Shown here one piece after another: positions 1-21,950 of a stretch of DNA of 55,385 nucleotides. The stretch's first letter is position 1; each line of letters starts with the position of its first letter. The stretch comes from an uncultured Caldilinea sp. (lineage in GTDB: Bacteria > Chloroflexota > Anaerolineae > Caldilineales > Caldilineaceae): NCBI RefSeq assembly GCF_937128415.1, contig NZ_CAKZMJ010000073.1:1-55385 (forward strand), given 5' to 3'. The notes beneath the pieces are model-generated. The model did no database searches, had not been told where the DNA came from, and saw only the letters and a list, made by a program, of their open reading frames with translations. The translations under genes and the position numbers were made by a program.

Positions 1-1962
<1,962 letters not shown>

Positions 1963-1982
1963 AGCGCCGTGCGACCGGCGAT

Positions 1983-2366
1983 TCACCTCGTAGACTGCTC
2001 TTTCAGGAGGTCTCGAATTTCGCTCAGCAGCTGCACCTCAGGCGAAGGCGCAGGCGGGGGCGCCGGCGTTTCCTGCTTCTGTCTCATCATGGCGTTGGCG
2101 CTTTTCACCACAAAGAAGAGCGCCGCTGCAATGATCAGAAAATTGACGATCGCCTGAATGAAGTTGCCGTACTGAATGCGCGCGTCGCCCACCGTGATCG
2201 CCAGGCCGGTGAAGTCCAGACCGCCGATGATGACGCCGATGATGGGCATGAGAATGTCGTTGACGAGAGAGTTGACAATTGCGCCGAACGCGCCGCCGAT
2301 GACGACCGCCACGGCCAAGTCGAGCACATTGCCGCGGCTGATGAATTGTTTGAATTCGTTCCACAT
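1983..2366 (-). CDS. mscL: Large-conductance mechanosensitive channel MscL
   Basis: The 127-residue product has the full MscL pattern. The N-terminal amphipathic segment MWNEFKQFISRGNVLDLAVA is followed by TM1 with the GGAFGAIVNSLVNDILMP signature. A short periplasmic loop, TM2 (QAIVNFLIIAAALFFVV) and a charged C-terminal helix complete it. Family members open under membrane tension to release osmolytes during hypo-osmotic shock. The start at 2366 was chosen because the homologous N-terminus begins there and AAGGAG lies 8 nt upstream; the longer frame adds an unrelated 37 residues. A proline-rich linker (TPAPPPAPSP) separates TM2 from the C-terminal helix. It is transcribed alone, from a good sigma70-type promoter at 2449-2477. 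Confidence 0.95.
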   Translation of the reverse strand: MWNEFKQFISRGNVLDLAVAVVIGGAFGAIVNSLVNDILMPIIGVIIGGLDFTGLAITVGDARIQYGNFIQAIVNFLIIAAALFFVVKSANAMMRQKQETPAPPPAPSPEVQLLSEIRDLLKEQSTR

Positions 2367-2416
2367 AGAGGATGCTCCTTGATCTGTGCGCTGATGAACC
2401 GATGCTGGGAAGTTGC

Positions 2417-2446
2417 AAGTCGGGCGAGGCGCCTCGCCTTCGACTT
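2417..2446 (-). promoter_or_regulatory. Inverted repeat at the predicted mscL transcription start
   Basis: A perfect 16-bp palindrome (GGCGAGGC/GCCTCGCC, 2423-2438) is extended by AAGTCG/CGACTT arms with a 2-nt bulge. It lies immediately downstream of the mscL -10 box, so it would be either an operator over +1 or a hairpin at the very 5' end of the mscL mRNA. Seen directly; the function is inferred. Confidence 0.5.
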
Positions 2447-2448
2447 GA

Positions 2449-2477
2449 ACGATACACGGACGAGAGAGAGACGTCAA
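2449..2477 (-). promoter_or_regulatory. mscL promoter
   Basis: On the minus strand TTGACG (2477-2472), a 17-nt spacer and TATCGT (2454-2449) give a near-consensus sigma70-type promoter. The predicted start is near 2442, with a leader of about 75 nt before the mscL ATG. Confidence 0.6.
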
Positions 2478-2599
2478 GGGCGCTTGAAGCGGCCTGAGAA
2501 GAGCAATGTTGAGGCGAGGGTAGAAAACGCGTCAAGGCGGCGCCGATCCTCCCGGCGCCGCCCCTATAGAGTGCTATCGCTGACCGCAGCCGATCCGCT

Positions 2600-4147
2600 T
2601 CACTGGCCGAGGATATTCAAGAACCGATACCCTCTGGCCGAAAGTTCGCTCAAGATGATTTCCAGCGCCGCCACGGTTTGGGAGCGTTCGCCGCCGCCGT
2701 CATGTAAAAGCACGATGGCACCTGGGAACACATGGTTCAGGACATGGCCGGCGATCGCATCGACGCCGGGGCGTCGCCAGTCCTGTGGATCAATGTCCCA
2801 AAGCACGGAAGTGAGCCCCATCTCCGCCAGCCACTGGCGATTTTCTGCACTGATGGCGCCGTAGGGGGGGCGCACATAGAATACATCGCCGTCGAGCGTA
2901 AAGAGGTCTCCGGCTGCGTTGACCAACTCGTTGCGCGTGCGTTGCACCTGGTCGTAGAACTCCTCGCGGCTGATCTGATCCAAATAGACGTGATCCCAGG
3001 TGTGGTTGGCGATGTAATGGCCGTCTGCAGCTGCGCTGCGCACCAGATCGACGCCGTCGCGCACCTGGCGCCCCACCACGAAAAAGGTGGCGCGAGCGTT
3101 GTACTGCCTCAGCAACTCCAGAGTCCGTTGGGTGTAGTCGCCGTTTGGGCCGTCGTCAAAGGTCAGGTACACGATGGGCGCGCCGTCAGGCGTGGTGGCG
3201 GGAAGATTGTCCAACAGCGGCTGAGCGGCGGTCGCAGCCGTTGGCTCCGGCGGCAGCTCTTCAGAGGGCACGATGCGCACCAGGCCCAGCTCACCGCTGA
3301 TTGCGCCCAGGTCGCTGCGAATCCAGGCGACGCCGCCGTCCAGGCAACAGACCTGCAGCCAAATGTTGCGCGGCGCCCCGACGCCGATGCGACCGATGAC
3401 CTCTAGCGTGTCGCCACGATAGACGCGATAGAGCACAGGATAATTGGTGCTAGGGCCGCTCCGCGCGTTGATCGCATCGCCGGCCACCGTGAATTGAACG
3501 CGGCTCAAATCCAGGCGCGCACGCGTCGGCGTCGCCAATGCCAACAGCGTGCGCAGGTCGATCAAACCGGTGGGCATGAGGCCTTCCGCCGCCTGGAAAC
3601 GACTGACGCTTCTGCGCACATTTTCTGAATACAAGCGATCGTCCGCCGGAGAGGCGTAGTTCAGGTAAGGAATTTGGGAGAGCAACCCATTCACCTCCCG
3701 CACCAGGGGATGACGTTGACCGGCGCCGAGCGTCAGCTCCAGGTCTTCTCGATCGTAGCTCAGCTGGTTTAGCCCGACTGAAGTCATGGAGAACTCTCCA
3801 TTCTGGATGATCCCCTCAAGCAAGATGGTTTGCGTCAAAGCAACGCCGTTTTCATCCATCGTGAGACGAATTGTAATAAGATCGCCCCCTTGCGTCCACA
3901 GGCCGCTCCAACTTCGCACCATCTCAGAGTCGGGAGGAGCGGTTTCTATCAATCTTGCATATCCGTTCGGACGCAAAACGAGCTGAAATGCGCCGCCCTG
4001 AACGGGGAGAAGCCGATCTTCGGACTGGGTCTGCACACTCTGCGCAAGGGCCCGGTTGGGAGCTGCGCCTACAACGCTCATCGCCAGCAGCCATGCTCCC
4101 AAGATGAACAAAAAGACAAAAGCGGGTTGCAACCTTGATCTGTTCAC
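2600..4147 (-). CDS. Secreted polysaccharide deacetylase with peptidoglycan-binding and SH3-like domains
   Basis: A hydrophobic signal segment (about residues 8-35, ending near ALAQ) is followed by a poorly conserved region. A peptidoglycan-binding-like helical domain (about 135-205) and an SH3b-like domain (about 215-300; NARSGPSTNYPVLYRV...W) come next. The C-terminal NodB domain has all five motifs: TFDDGP (329-334), NHTWDH (His382, His386), RPPYG, DIDPQDW and LLHD. NodB enzymes are metal-dependent deacetylases of N-acetylated sugars such as peptidoglycan or chitin-like chains, and the two cell-wall modules favour a wall substrate. The start is GTG at 4147 with AAAGGG 7 nt upstream; no better ATG exists in frame. 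It is divergent from the phospholipid-synthesis pair. Confidence 0.88.
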   Translation of the reverse strand: MNRSRLQPAFVFLFILGAWLLAMSVVGAAPNRALAQSVQTQSEDRLLPVQGGAFQLVLRPNGYARLIETAPPDSEMVRSWSGLWTQGGDLITIRLTMDENGVALTQTILLEGIIQNGEFSMTSVGLNQLSYDREDLELTLGAGQRHPLVREVNGLLSQIPYLNYASPADDRLYSENVRRSVSRFQAAEGLMPTGLIDLRTLLALATPTRARLDLSRVQFTVAGDAINARSGPSTNYPVLYRVYRGDTLEVIGRIGVGAPRNIWLQVCCLDGGVAWIRSDLGAISGELGLVRIVPSEELPPEPTAATAAQPLLDNLPATTPDGAPIVYLTFDDGPNGDYTQRTLELLRQYNARATFFVVGRQVRDGVDLVRSAAADGHYIANHTWDHVYLDQISREEFYDQVQRTRNELVNAAGDLFTLDGDVFYVRPPYGAISAENRQWLAEMGLTSVLWDIDPQDWRRPGVDAIAGHVLNHVFPGAIVLLHDGGGERSQTVAALEIILSELSARGYRFLNILGQ

Positions 4148-4413
4148 GGTTCATCCCTTTCTGTTGGAGCACAGTTTACACCCACAACGTCGTCGCGTCG
4201 CCGCCGGTTCCCTGTCCAGCCGATCACCAGCGTCTTCCCAGGCTTCCCTCGTCCGCCCCTGCAAGGAGCTTCCTGGGAGTTGCGCGAGGCGATGCTCCTG
4301 GTTTCACCATGTATTTCCTTCAGACTTCACCGTCTGATTTTTGGTTTCCAGTCTGCTGGTCGATAATCCTTGTAACATCGATTGATTCCTCATGACAAAT
4401 TCGGAGCAACACG

Positions 4414-5562
<1,149 letters not shown>

Positions 5563-5582
<20 letters not shown>

Positions 5583-5706
5583 GAGCGGGAGAGGGTGAGG
5601 GCGGGAGAGGGGGAGAGCGGGAGAGGGTGAGGGCGGGAGAGGGTGAGAGCGGGAGAGGGTGAGAGCGGGAGAGGGTGAGAGCGGGAGAGGGTGAGAGCGG
5701 GAGAGA
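5563..5706. repeat. Tandem repeat, 9 copies of a 16-bp unit
   Basis: Nine head-to-tail copies of GTGAGRGCGGGAGAGG are present, nearly perfect; one copy starts GG instead of GT and the last is partly degraded. The array begins inside the phosphatase gene, contains its stop codon at 5580-5582, and fills the gap before the convergent fusion gene. The unit is not a multiple of 3, so a copy-number change would shift the frame of the phosphatase C-terminus only if it occurred in the first copy. Confidence 0.95.
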
Positions 5707-5760
5707 TGGATTTTCCACGTTGCACTTGATTTGCAGCGTGCTGGAGCTTCCCCCTTGTTT

Positions 5761-10182
<4,422 letters not shown>

Positions 10183-10211
10183 GAGCAGTCAATCCAGCCG
10201 AAGGGCGGCGG

Positions 10212-11087
<876 letters not shown>

Positions 11088-11102
11088 AACCCAAACTCTC
11101 TT

Positions 11103-11148
<46 letters not shown>

Positions 11149-11232
11149 GGGCGAACGAAGCGTGTAATCTGAAAGGCGCTGCAACATCCTGAGCCTTCTA
11201 CACCTGTCTGCAAAAATTCTCGTTTTTCCACT

Positions 11233-11278
11233 TTGAACTTTGTAGCATAGCTTGTATAACTCGAAGAATCTGTATAGT
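11233..11278 (+). promoter_or_regulatory. Promoter region of clpS
   Basis: An AT-rich island in otherwise GC-rich DNA. TTGAAC (11233-11238), a 16-nt spacer and TATAAC (11255-11260) form one candidate. A second hexamer, TATAGT (11273-11278), could pair with TTGTAT at 11252 at 15-nt spacing. Either would give a leader of roughly 90-110 nt before the clpS ATG. Confidence 0.45.
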
Positions 11279-11375
11279 ATAAGTATAAGAAAAACGCTTT
11301 GAATACAATCAGTGTGCCGATCCTGGAGCGTCATCTTCTGACAACAGATGAAGCTGGACGGAGAGAAGCGCAATT

Positions 11376-11713
<338 letters not shown>

Positions 11714-11717
<4 letters not shown>

Positions 11718-12220
11718 CGCCTGCCCACCCCGAGGCAACACAGGAGCCTGCATGGGTGCATGGCCATCCTCATGAGCCGAATCCAACGCCTCCGCCCGGA
11801 GACGGCGTCTTCCTGTTGCTCTCCCCCAAGGGAACGCAGGAATGGATTGCAGTGGAAAGGCTGCGGACGCTGCCCTACACGGAGGTGGCGGAATGTTACA
11901 TCGTGAGCACCGGACACGGAAAATCCGGGCCGTTTGTCTTCGGCGGGGTGGCGCTCCACGATCTCTTGAGCGCCTGTCTGCCGAAAGCCGAGCGGTGGCG
12001 TCACATCGACGTCATCAGCGCCGATGGCTTTGGCGCCCGCCTGCAACCTGAAGAGGTGCTCACCGCTCCTCCCCAGCGTCCCATCTTGCTGGCCTACGCC
12101 AGGGACGGCGCCCTGATGACCCGACAGGCCGGCCTTGTTCGCCTCATCGTTCCGTCAGAAACCAACGACGCGCTGAAGCAGGTGAAATGGATCGAGCGCA
12201 TCGTCGTAGCCCCTCTATGA
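11714..12220 (+). CDS. Molybdopterin-binding-domain-like protein (sulfite-oxidase-fold)
   Basis: This 168-residue protein resembles the oxidoreductase molybdopterin-binding (SUOX/YedY-type) fold. It shows the mid-domain GVALHDLLSAC...HIDVISADGF and the ending VRLIVPSE...LKQVKWIERIVV, which is typical of that domain. There is no Tat or Sec signal, and the cysteine that would ligand Mo in true enzymes is not obvious, because the only nearby Cys residues are in AECYIV and LSACLP. It may therefore be a cofactor-less relative. The first 30 residues are rich in Pro and His. It overlaps clpS by 4 bp and is probably translated with it, although no functional link between the two is known. Confidence 0.6.
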
Positions 12221-12250
12221 TCGCTGCGATGCACTTTAACAAGAGAAACG

Positions 12251-12338
12251 CTGCGCAGCCCTCCGGGGATCGATGTCTTTTTACAGCAGAATCCGGCAAT
12301 GATGGTAGCTGCAGCTCGCAGCCGCAGTAGCCGTAGGT
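12251..12338 (+). repeat. Degraded half copy of the MITE-like repeat
   Basis: This segment resembles the left arm of the copy at 51119. It shares TGCGCAG, a TTTTTxA core, CxGGCAAT and then GTAGCTGCxGCTCGCAGCCGCAG, ending in CCGTAGG. No right arm is recognisable. It fills most of the gap between the clpS pair and the convergent SUI1 gene. Confidence 0.5.
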
Positions 12339-12428
12339 TTGACATCCGGTCGCGTCACGCCAGAGGCGATGATCGATACGCGCAACCGTGGGTTCAGCCT
12401 CCAGCCAGACGCTTCGGGTCGAACAGCC

Positions 12429-12758
12429 TCATCCTCCGGCTTTTTTAGCCTGATAGCCCATCTCCTGCAGAAGGGCAACAATCTTGTCTCGCTGATCGCC
12501 CTGGATTTCGATGACGGCGCCCTTCACAGCGCCGCCTGCGCCGAGCCGATTTTTCAACGTCTTGCAGAGCGCTTCCAGTTCGGCCGGCGCAGCGACGACG
12601 CCGGTGATCACCGAGACGCTTTTGCCTCCGCGGCCTTTGCGCTCCAACGCCACGCGCACCTGTTGCTGTCGTGGCGGCGGCGACTTGGGACGGGGCTGGG
12701 GGGCGGGTTCTGGTTCAGGCTCCGTCGAGTAGACGAGGCGACGATTGCGGTCCGTCAT
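12429..12758 (-). CDS. yciH: SUI1/eIF1-family translation factor (YciH-like)
   Basis: A proline/arginine-rich N-terminal 30 residues precedes an 80-residue SUI1 domain. The domain shows VALERKGRGGKSVSVITG, ELEALCKTLKNRLGAGGAVK, IEIQGDQRDKIVALL and a terminal KKAGG. These are all hallmark segments of the eIF1/YciH fold. YciH binds the 30S subunit and affects initiation fidelity or translation under stress. It lies 24 bp downstream of an alpha/beta hydrolase gene on the same strand and is probably co-transcribed with it. The ATG is preceded by GGAG about 8 nt upstream (AAGGAGCAGAG on the minus strand). Confidence 0.92.
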   Translation of the reverse strand: MTDRNRRLVYSTEPEPEPAPQPRPKSPPPRQQQVRVALERKGRGGKSVSVITGVVAAPAELEALCKTLKNRLGAGGAVKGAVIEIQGDQRDKIVALLQEMGYQAKKAGG

Positions 12759-12782
12759 CTCTGCTCCTTGACCAGGATGGTT

Positions 12783-13832
12783 TCAATGGACAAGCGCATG
12801 CGCCTGGCGCGCGGCGGCGACGCGCTCTCGCACAAAGCGGCCCACCTGGCGAAGCGCCTGCCGCGCTTGGGGTTCAATCAGCCAGGTGAAGTGCCAGACG
12901 TGCACCATGTTTTCCCAGATTTCCAACCGGACATCGACGCCGGCGGCGCAGGCGCGTTCGGCGAAGCGACGGCTGTCGTCGAGCAACATCTCCGCCGAAC
13001 CGACCTGAATCAACAGCGGCGGCAGCCCGCTCAAGTCGGCGTAGAGCGGCGAGATCAGCGGGTGACGCGGGTCATAGCCGTCGCAGTACATGCGGGCGGC
13101 CGTGCGCAGCACGTCAAGGTTCAGGAAATCGGTCGGCGCATTCGTGCGCAGCGTCTCGCCGGAGAGGGCGAGGTCGAGCCAGGGGGAGAGGCCCACGCCG
13201 CCTGCAGGCAAAGGGACATGGGCGTCGCGCAGGGCGAGCAACAGAGCCATCGTCAAGCCGCCGCCCGCAGAGTCGCCGGCGACGACGATCTGCGCCGGGC
13301 TGTAGCCCTGTTCGGTGATCAGCCACCAGTAGGCGGCCCACGCATCCTCGATCTGCGCCGGGAATGGATGCTCGGGCGCCAGACGATAATCCAGGGCGAA
13401 GAGCCGCGCTCGCGCCTCATGCGCCAGCCGCGTCGTCACAGCCAGATGGGTCCTGGGAGAGCCGGACACATAGCCGCCGCCGTGCAGGTAGAGAATGAGA
13501 CGTTCGTCCGTCGAGGCTCGCGTTGCGACCCACTCCCCGCGGAAGGGGGTTCTGTTCACCGGCGTGCGTTTGACGCCGAACGGGCGCATCACATGGGTGA
13601 GTCGGTCCAGAGGACGGCGAATCTCGTCGGCGCTCTGGATCGAGCCGCCGGGCGTGCCCAGCGTCATCATTTCGACGATGCTCTCATAGGCAAGCGACCA
13701 CCCGGGCGCGCGCGGGGAACGACGAACGCGATGCGCAACGGCGCGCAGGCCGCCGCGCATCAGGATGCGGTTGATCTCCCAATAAGTGCGCGTACGTTGT
13801 GTGAGATTGGTGAGGGGAAGCCCCGGCGCCAT
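12783..13832 (-). CDS. Alpha/beta hydrolase, HSL (hormone-sensitive-lipase-like) family esterase
   Basis: The 349-residue protein has the oxyanion-hole motif HGGG (117-120) and the nucleophile elbow GDSAG (Ser188). The acidic-residue region is GSAEMLLDD, where Glu takes the place of the usual first Asp, and there is a late His in ENMVHVWHF. The family hydrolyses short- and medium-chain esters. About 80 N-terminal residues form a helical cap. AGGAG lies 8 nt before the ATG. It is divergent from the TIM-barrel gene at 13871 with only 38 bp between them, and it precedes the SUI1 gene. The natural substrate is unknown. Confidence 0.85.
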   Translation of the reverse strand: MAPGLPLTNLTQRTRTYWEINRILMRGGLRAVAHRVRRSPRAPGWSLAYESIVEMMTLGTPGGSIQSADEIRRPLDRLTHVMRPFGVKRTPVNRTPFRGEWVATRASTDERLILYLHGGGYVSGSPRTHLAVTTRLAHEARARLFALDYRLAPEHPFPAQIEDAWAAYWWLITEQGYSPAQIVVAGDSAGGGLTMALLLALRDAHVPLPAGGVGLSPWLDLALSGETLRTNAPTDFLNLDVLRTAARMYCDGYDPRHPLISPLYADLSGLPPLLIQVGSAEMLLDDSRRFAERACAAGVDVRLEIWENMVHVWHFTWLIEPQARQALRQVGRFVRERVAAARQAHALVH

Positions 13833-13870
13833 TGCGACAACTCCTGTGACCGTGCGAAAGGAAGCAAACG

Positions 13871-14746
13871 ATGCTTGCGCTGACCAGCGATTACGTGACC
13901 GATCGCGGCGATCCTGAACCTTATCTACGCAGGATGGCGGAGGCGGGTTTCACTCACGTGCATTGGTGCCATCATTGGCGCTCCGACTTTCTCTACGCCG
14001 ACAGTGAGATGATGCAGATCGGCCGCTGGCTCGATGCATACAACCTGCGGCTTATCGATGTGCACGGCTCCGAAGGCGTCGAAAAATTCTGGTATGCGCC
14101 GCAGGAATACGCCCGGCTGGCGGGCGTGGAGTTGGTGAAAAATCGCATCGACCTTGCGGCCCGCCTGGGCGGCGACGCCGTCGTGATGCACGTCTACCCG
14201 CCGACGCAGCATCCTGACTTCGCCCGCTTCAACGAATTTCTCTTCGACCAGATCCGCCGCTCGCTCGACGACCTCGAGGCCTACGCTCGGGCGCGCAATA
14301 TTCGCATTGCGCTCGAGAATCTGATCGATTTCCCCGCCATCGAAGCAGGCGTCGTCGAAGCAACGCACGCCGCCGACAACGCTGAACTGATTGGAAGGCT
14401 GCTGGCGACCTATGCACCGGACTTCCTCGGCTTCTGCTTTGATTCAGGCCACGCCATGCTTGGCCAGGATCGCGTCGAGCGCTTTGCGCCTTTCTTCGAG
14501 CGTCTGGTTGCGCTGCATCTCAACGACAACGACGGCGCCAGCGACCAACATCTTCCTCTTTATATGGGCGTCGTCGATTGGGAGCGCATTGCACAACTGA
14601 TCGCCGCCTCCCCCTACGCCAAACCGCTCAGTTTCGAGCTGTCAATCCGTCACACCGCTTTTCAGGCGCCCGAGCCCTTTTTGCGTTACAGCGTCGAAGG
14701 CTGTCGCCGGTTCGCCGAACGCGTGCGGACGCTGCGCAGTCCGTGA
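13871..14746 (+). CDS. Sugar phosphate isomerase/epimerase family TIM barrel
   Basis: The 291-residue protein has the xylose-isomerase-like (AP endonuclease 2) fold. The likely metal ligands appear in order: Glu in IALENL, Asp/His in CFDSGHAM, His/Asp in LHLNDNDG and Glu in LSFELS. Relatives include hydroxypyruvate isomerases, inosose dehydratases and sugar epimerases; the actual substrate cannot be read. HWCHHW near residue 32 is an unusual aromatic/His cluster. An AAAGGA SD precedes the ATG. The gene stands alone between a divergent hydrolase and a convergent ferredoxin reductase. Confidence 0.75.
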   Translation: MLALTSDYVTDRGDPEPYLRRMAEAGFTHVHWCHHWRSDFLYADSEMMQIGRWLDAYNLRLIDVHGSEGVEKFWYAPQEYARLAGVELVKNRIDLAARLGGDAVVMHVYPPTQHPDFARFNEFLFDQIRRSLDDLEAYARARNIRIALENLIDFPAIEAGVVEATHAADNAELIGRLLATYAPDFLGFCFDSGHAMLGQDRVERFAPFFERLVALHLNDNDGASDQHLPLYMGVVDWERIAQLIAASPYAKPLSFELSIRHTAFQAPEPFLRYSVEGCRRFAERVRTLRSP

Positions 14747-14772
14747 TGCAGGTTTTCAGCGCTCAGGCGTCG

Positions 14773-16170
<1,398 letters not shown>

Positions 16171-16202
16171 CGGGACGCTCCTTTGCGGGGTGAATAAGTA
16201 AT

Positions 16203-16411
<209 letters not shown>

Positions 16412-16415
<4 letters not shown>

Positions 16416-16726
16416 TGCAAGGACTCCTTCGTTTGATCAGTGGGTGGGTGACCCGGTCGCAGGGCGCGCGTCACTGCAACCCCGCGGGCGAACTGGGCGT
16501 GCATCCGAATCAGCGGCGTTGCGGCTTTGTCGGCGAGTTGGAGGCTCCGGTCGTGGGCGACGCCGACATATTTACGCGCAAGCTGAACGCCGCCGGTCGC
16601 CTTCCGGCGCATGGCGACGACTGCGCGCAGAAGAAAGTAGAGCGCAAGCGCCATGAGCAACGTGACGATCAGTTGCATCGTGAGCAGATAAAAGAGCGAC
16701 AGATCGCGCCAGAATGCCAGGTCCAT
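16412..16726 (-). CDS. Small membrane protein, unknown function
   Basis: About 104 residues: one N-terminal transmembrane helix (LFYLLTMQLIVTLLMALALYFLL), a basic stop-transfer segment (RAVVAMRRK) and a cytoplasmic helical tail rich in Ala, Arg and Gln. No family was recognised. The start at 16726 is preferred to the ATG at 16735, because the AAAGGA SD would be only about 1 nt from the latter and about 10 nt from the former. Translational overlap with the following 70-residue gene suggests that the two products work together. Confidence 0.55.
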
Positions 16727-16815
16727 CGATCCCATTTCCTTTACAAAGCTCCGTCAATCGCTATGTCATTGTAACAAATCGACGGTTGTGCAAACGAACG
16801 CAACTTCGTCGCAGA

Positions 16816-19565
<2,750 letters not shown>

Positions 19566-19812
19566 AGCCGGCGCCGCCTTTCCGAACAGAAGCCGACGCG
19601 GACGCTGGGGTTTCACAGGGGGAATGCGACTTGATGACCTTTCACAAAACATTCTGACCACCCTGCATACGTGCGACCGGAAGCCGAACGCCTTGGACGG
19701 GTCGAGATGCCCGCCCAAGGCGATGACCTGCGTGCGCAAGCGAAGGCGGATTTGCAGCTGGCTGCTTCAGATGAGGCGGCATGGTGCGCAGGAGACGAAT
19801 CGTCGTTTTCCT

Positions 19813-20925
<1,113 letters not shown>

Positions 20926-20926
20926 T

Positions 20927-21032
<106 letters not shown>

Positions 21033-21045
21033 TGACCCGCCTTCG

Positions 21046-21100
<55 letters not shown>

Positions 21101-21164
21101 CCATTTTTATTACGATTCACGCAGAATTTTCCTAGAAAAATTGCGAACCCTTCGGAGTAGATCG

Positions 21165-21950
21165 ATGAATGATTCAACTTTTGTAGCGTTTCCTTCGGAG
21201 TTGGCCGTGTTCGGAAAACATCGGTCGGTGCGTTATTTTTTGCGCGAGCCATTGGCGCCCGGCCACCTGGACTTGATCATCGAAGCGGGGCGACGCGCGC
21301 CGACCGACGCGCAGGGGCATATGTACGCCTTCGTGCGCATCACCGACGTTGCGCTGCGCGACCGCCTGGCGACGCTCTGCGCCGATCAGCAACATATCCG
21401 CGACGCCGCCGAATTTTTCATCGTCTGCCTGGACGTCCACCGGCTGCGGCGCCTGGTCGAGCATCGCGGGGGCGGGTGGGGAATGCGCGAGCGCATCTCG
21501 CTGCTTTACGGCGCCACGGACGCCACGATGGTGGCGCAGAACATGGTTGTGGCTGCGGAGGCGCTCGGCTATGGCACCTGTTACATCGGCGCAGTGCAGA
21601 ACAACGTCGATCGCATCGCCGAAGCGTTGGCGCTGCCTCCGGGCGTGCTGCCGCTCTACGGCCTCTGCATCGGCGTGATCGACCCGGCGCATTATCCGCC
21701 GACCGTCAAGCCGCGCATTCCGCGCGCGCTCTGCTTTTTTGAAAATCGCTACCCTGCAGACTTCACGCCGGAGCAATTGGACTCCGCCTACGCTGCGATG
21801 AGCGTCAAGCGCGACTGGTGGGAAAGCATCGGCGCCTATTTTGCAGCGGGAGGCACCATGGAGCGCCGCGAGCCGGTGATGGCGCGCGCCTGGCGTCAGC
21901 AGGGGCTTGACCCGCAACCGGTGGAGCAGCCGTGCACTTCGACGCATTGA
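21165..21950 (+). CDS. Nitroreductase-family FMN oxidoreductase (NfsA-like)
   Basis: The 261-residue protein shows the phosphate/FMN-binding start HRSVRYF, RRAPTDAQGHMYAFV, and ATMVAQNMVVAAEALGYGTCYIGAVQNN in the middle. The distinctive LPLYGLCIGV segment also fits NfsA-type NAD(P)H-dependent nitro/quinone reductases. The start at 21165 has GGAG 8 nt upstream and begins with the conserved domain; the longer frame enters unrelated AT-rich DNA. Its 3' end overlaps the GTG start of rqcH by 19 bp, so the two are probably co-translated. The physiological substrate is unknown. Confidence 0.82.
   Translation: MNDSTFVAFPSELAVFGKHRSVRYFLREPLAPGHLDLIIEAGRRAPTDAQGHMYAFVRITDVALRDRLATLCADQQHIRDAAEFFIVCLDVHRLRRLVEHRGGGWGMRERISLLYGATDATMVAQNMVVAAEALGYGTCYIGAVQNNVDRIAEALALPPGVLPLYGLCIGVIDPAHYPPTVKPRIPRALCFFENRYPADFTPEQLDSAYAAMSVKRDWWESIGAYFAAGGTMERREPVMARAWRQQGLDPQPVEQPCTSTH

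Noticed and set aside
4320..4342. Hairpin TCAGAC/GTCTGA followed by TTTTT upstream of the phosphatidyltransferase gene
   Set aside because: The stem is only 6 bp and no upstream plus-strand gene needs a terminator; possibly chance.
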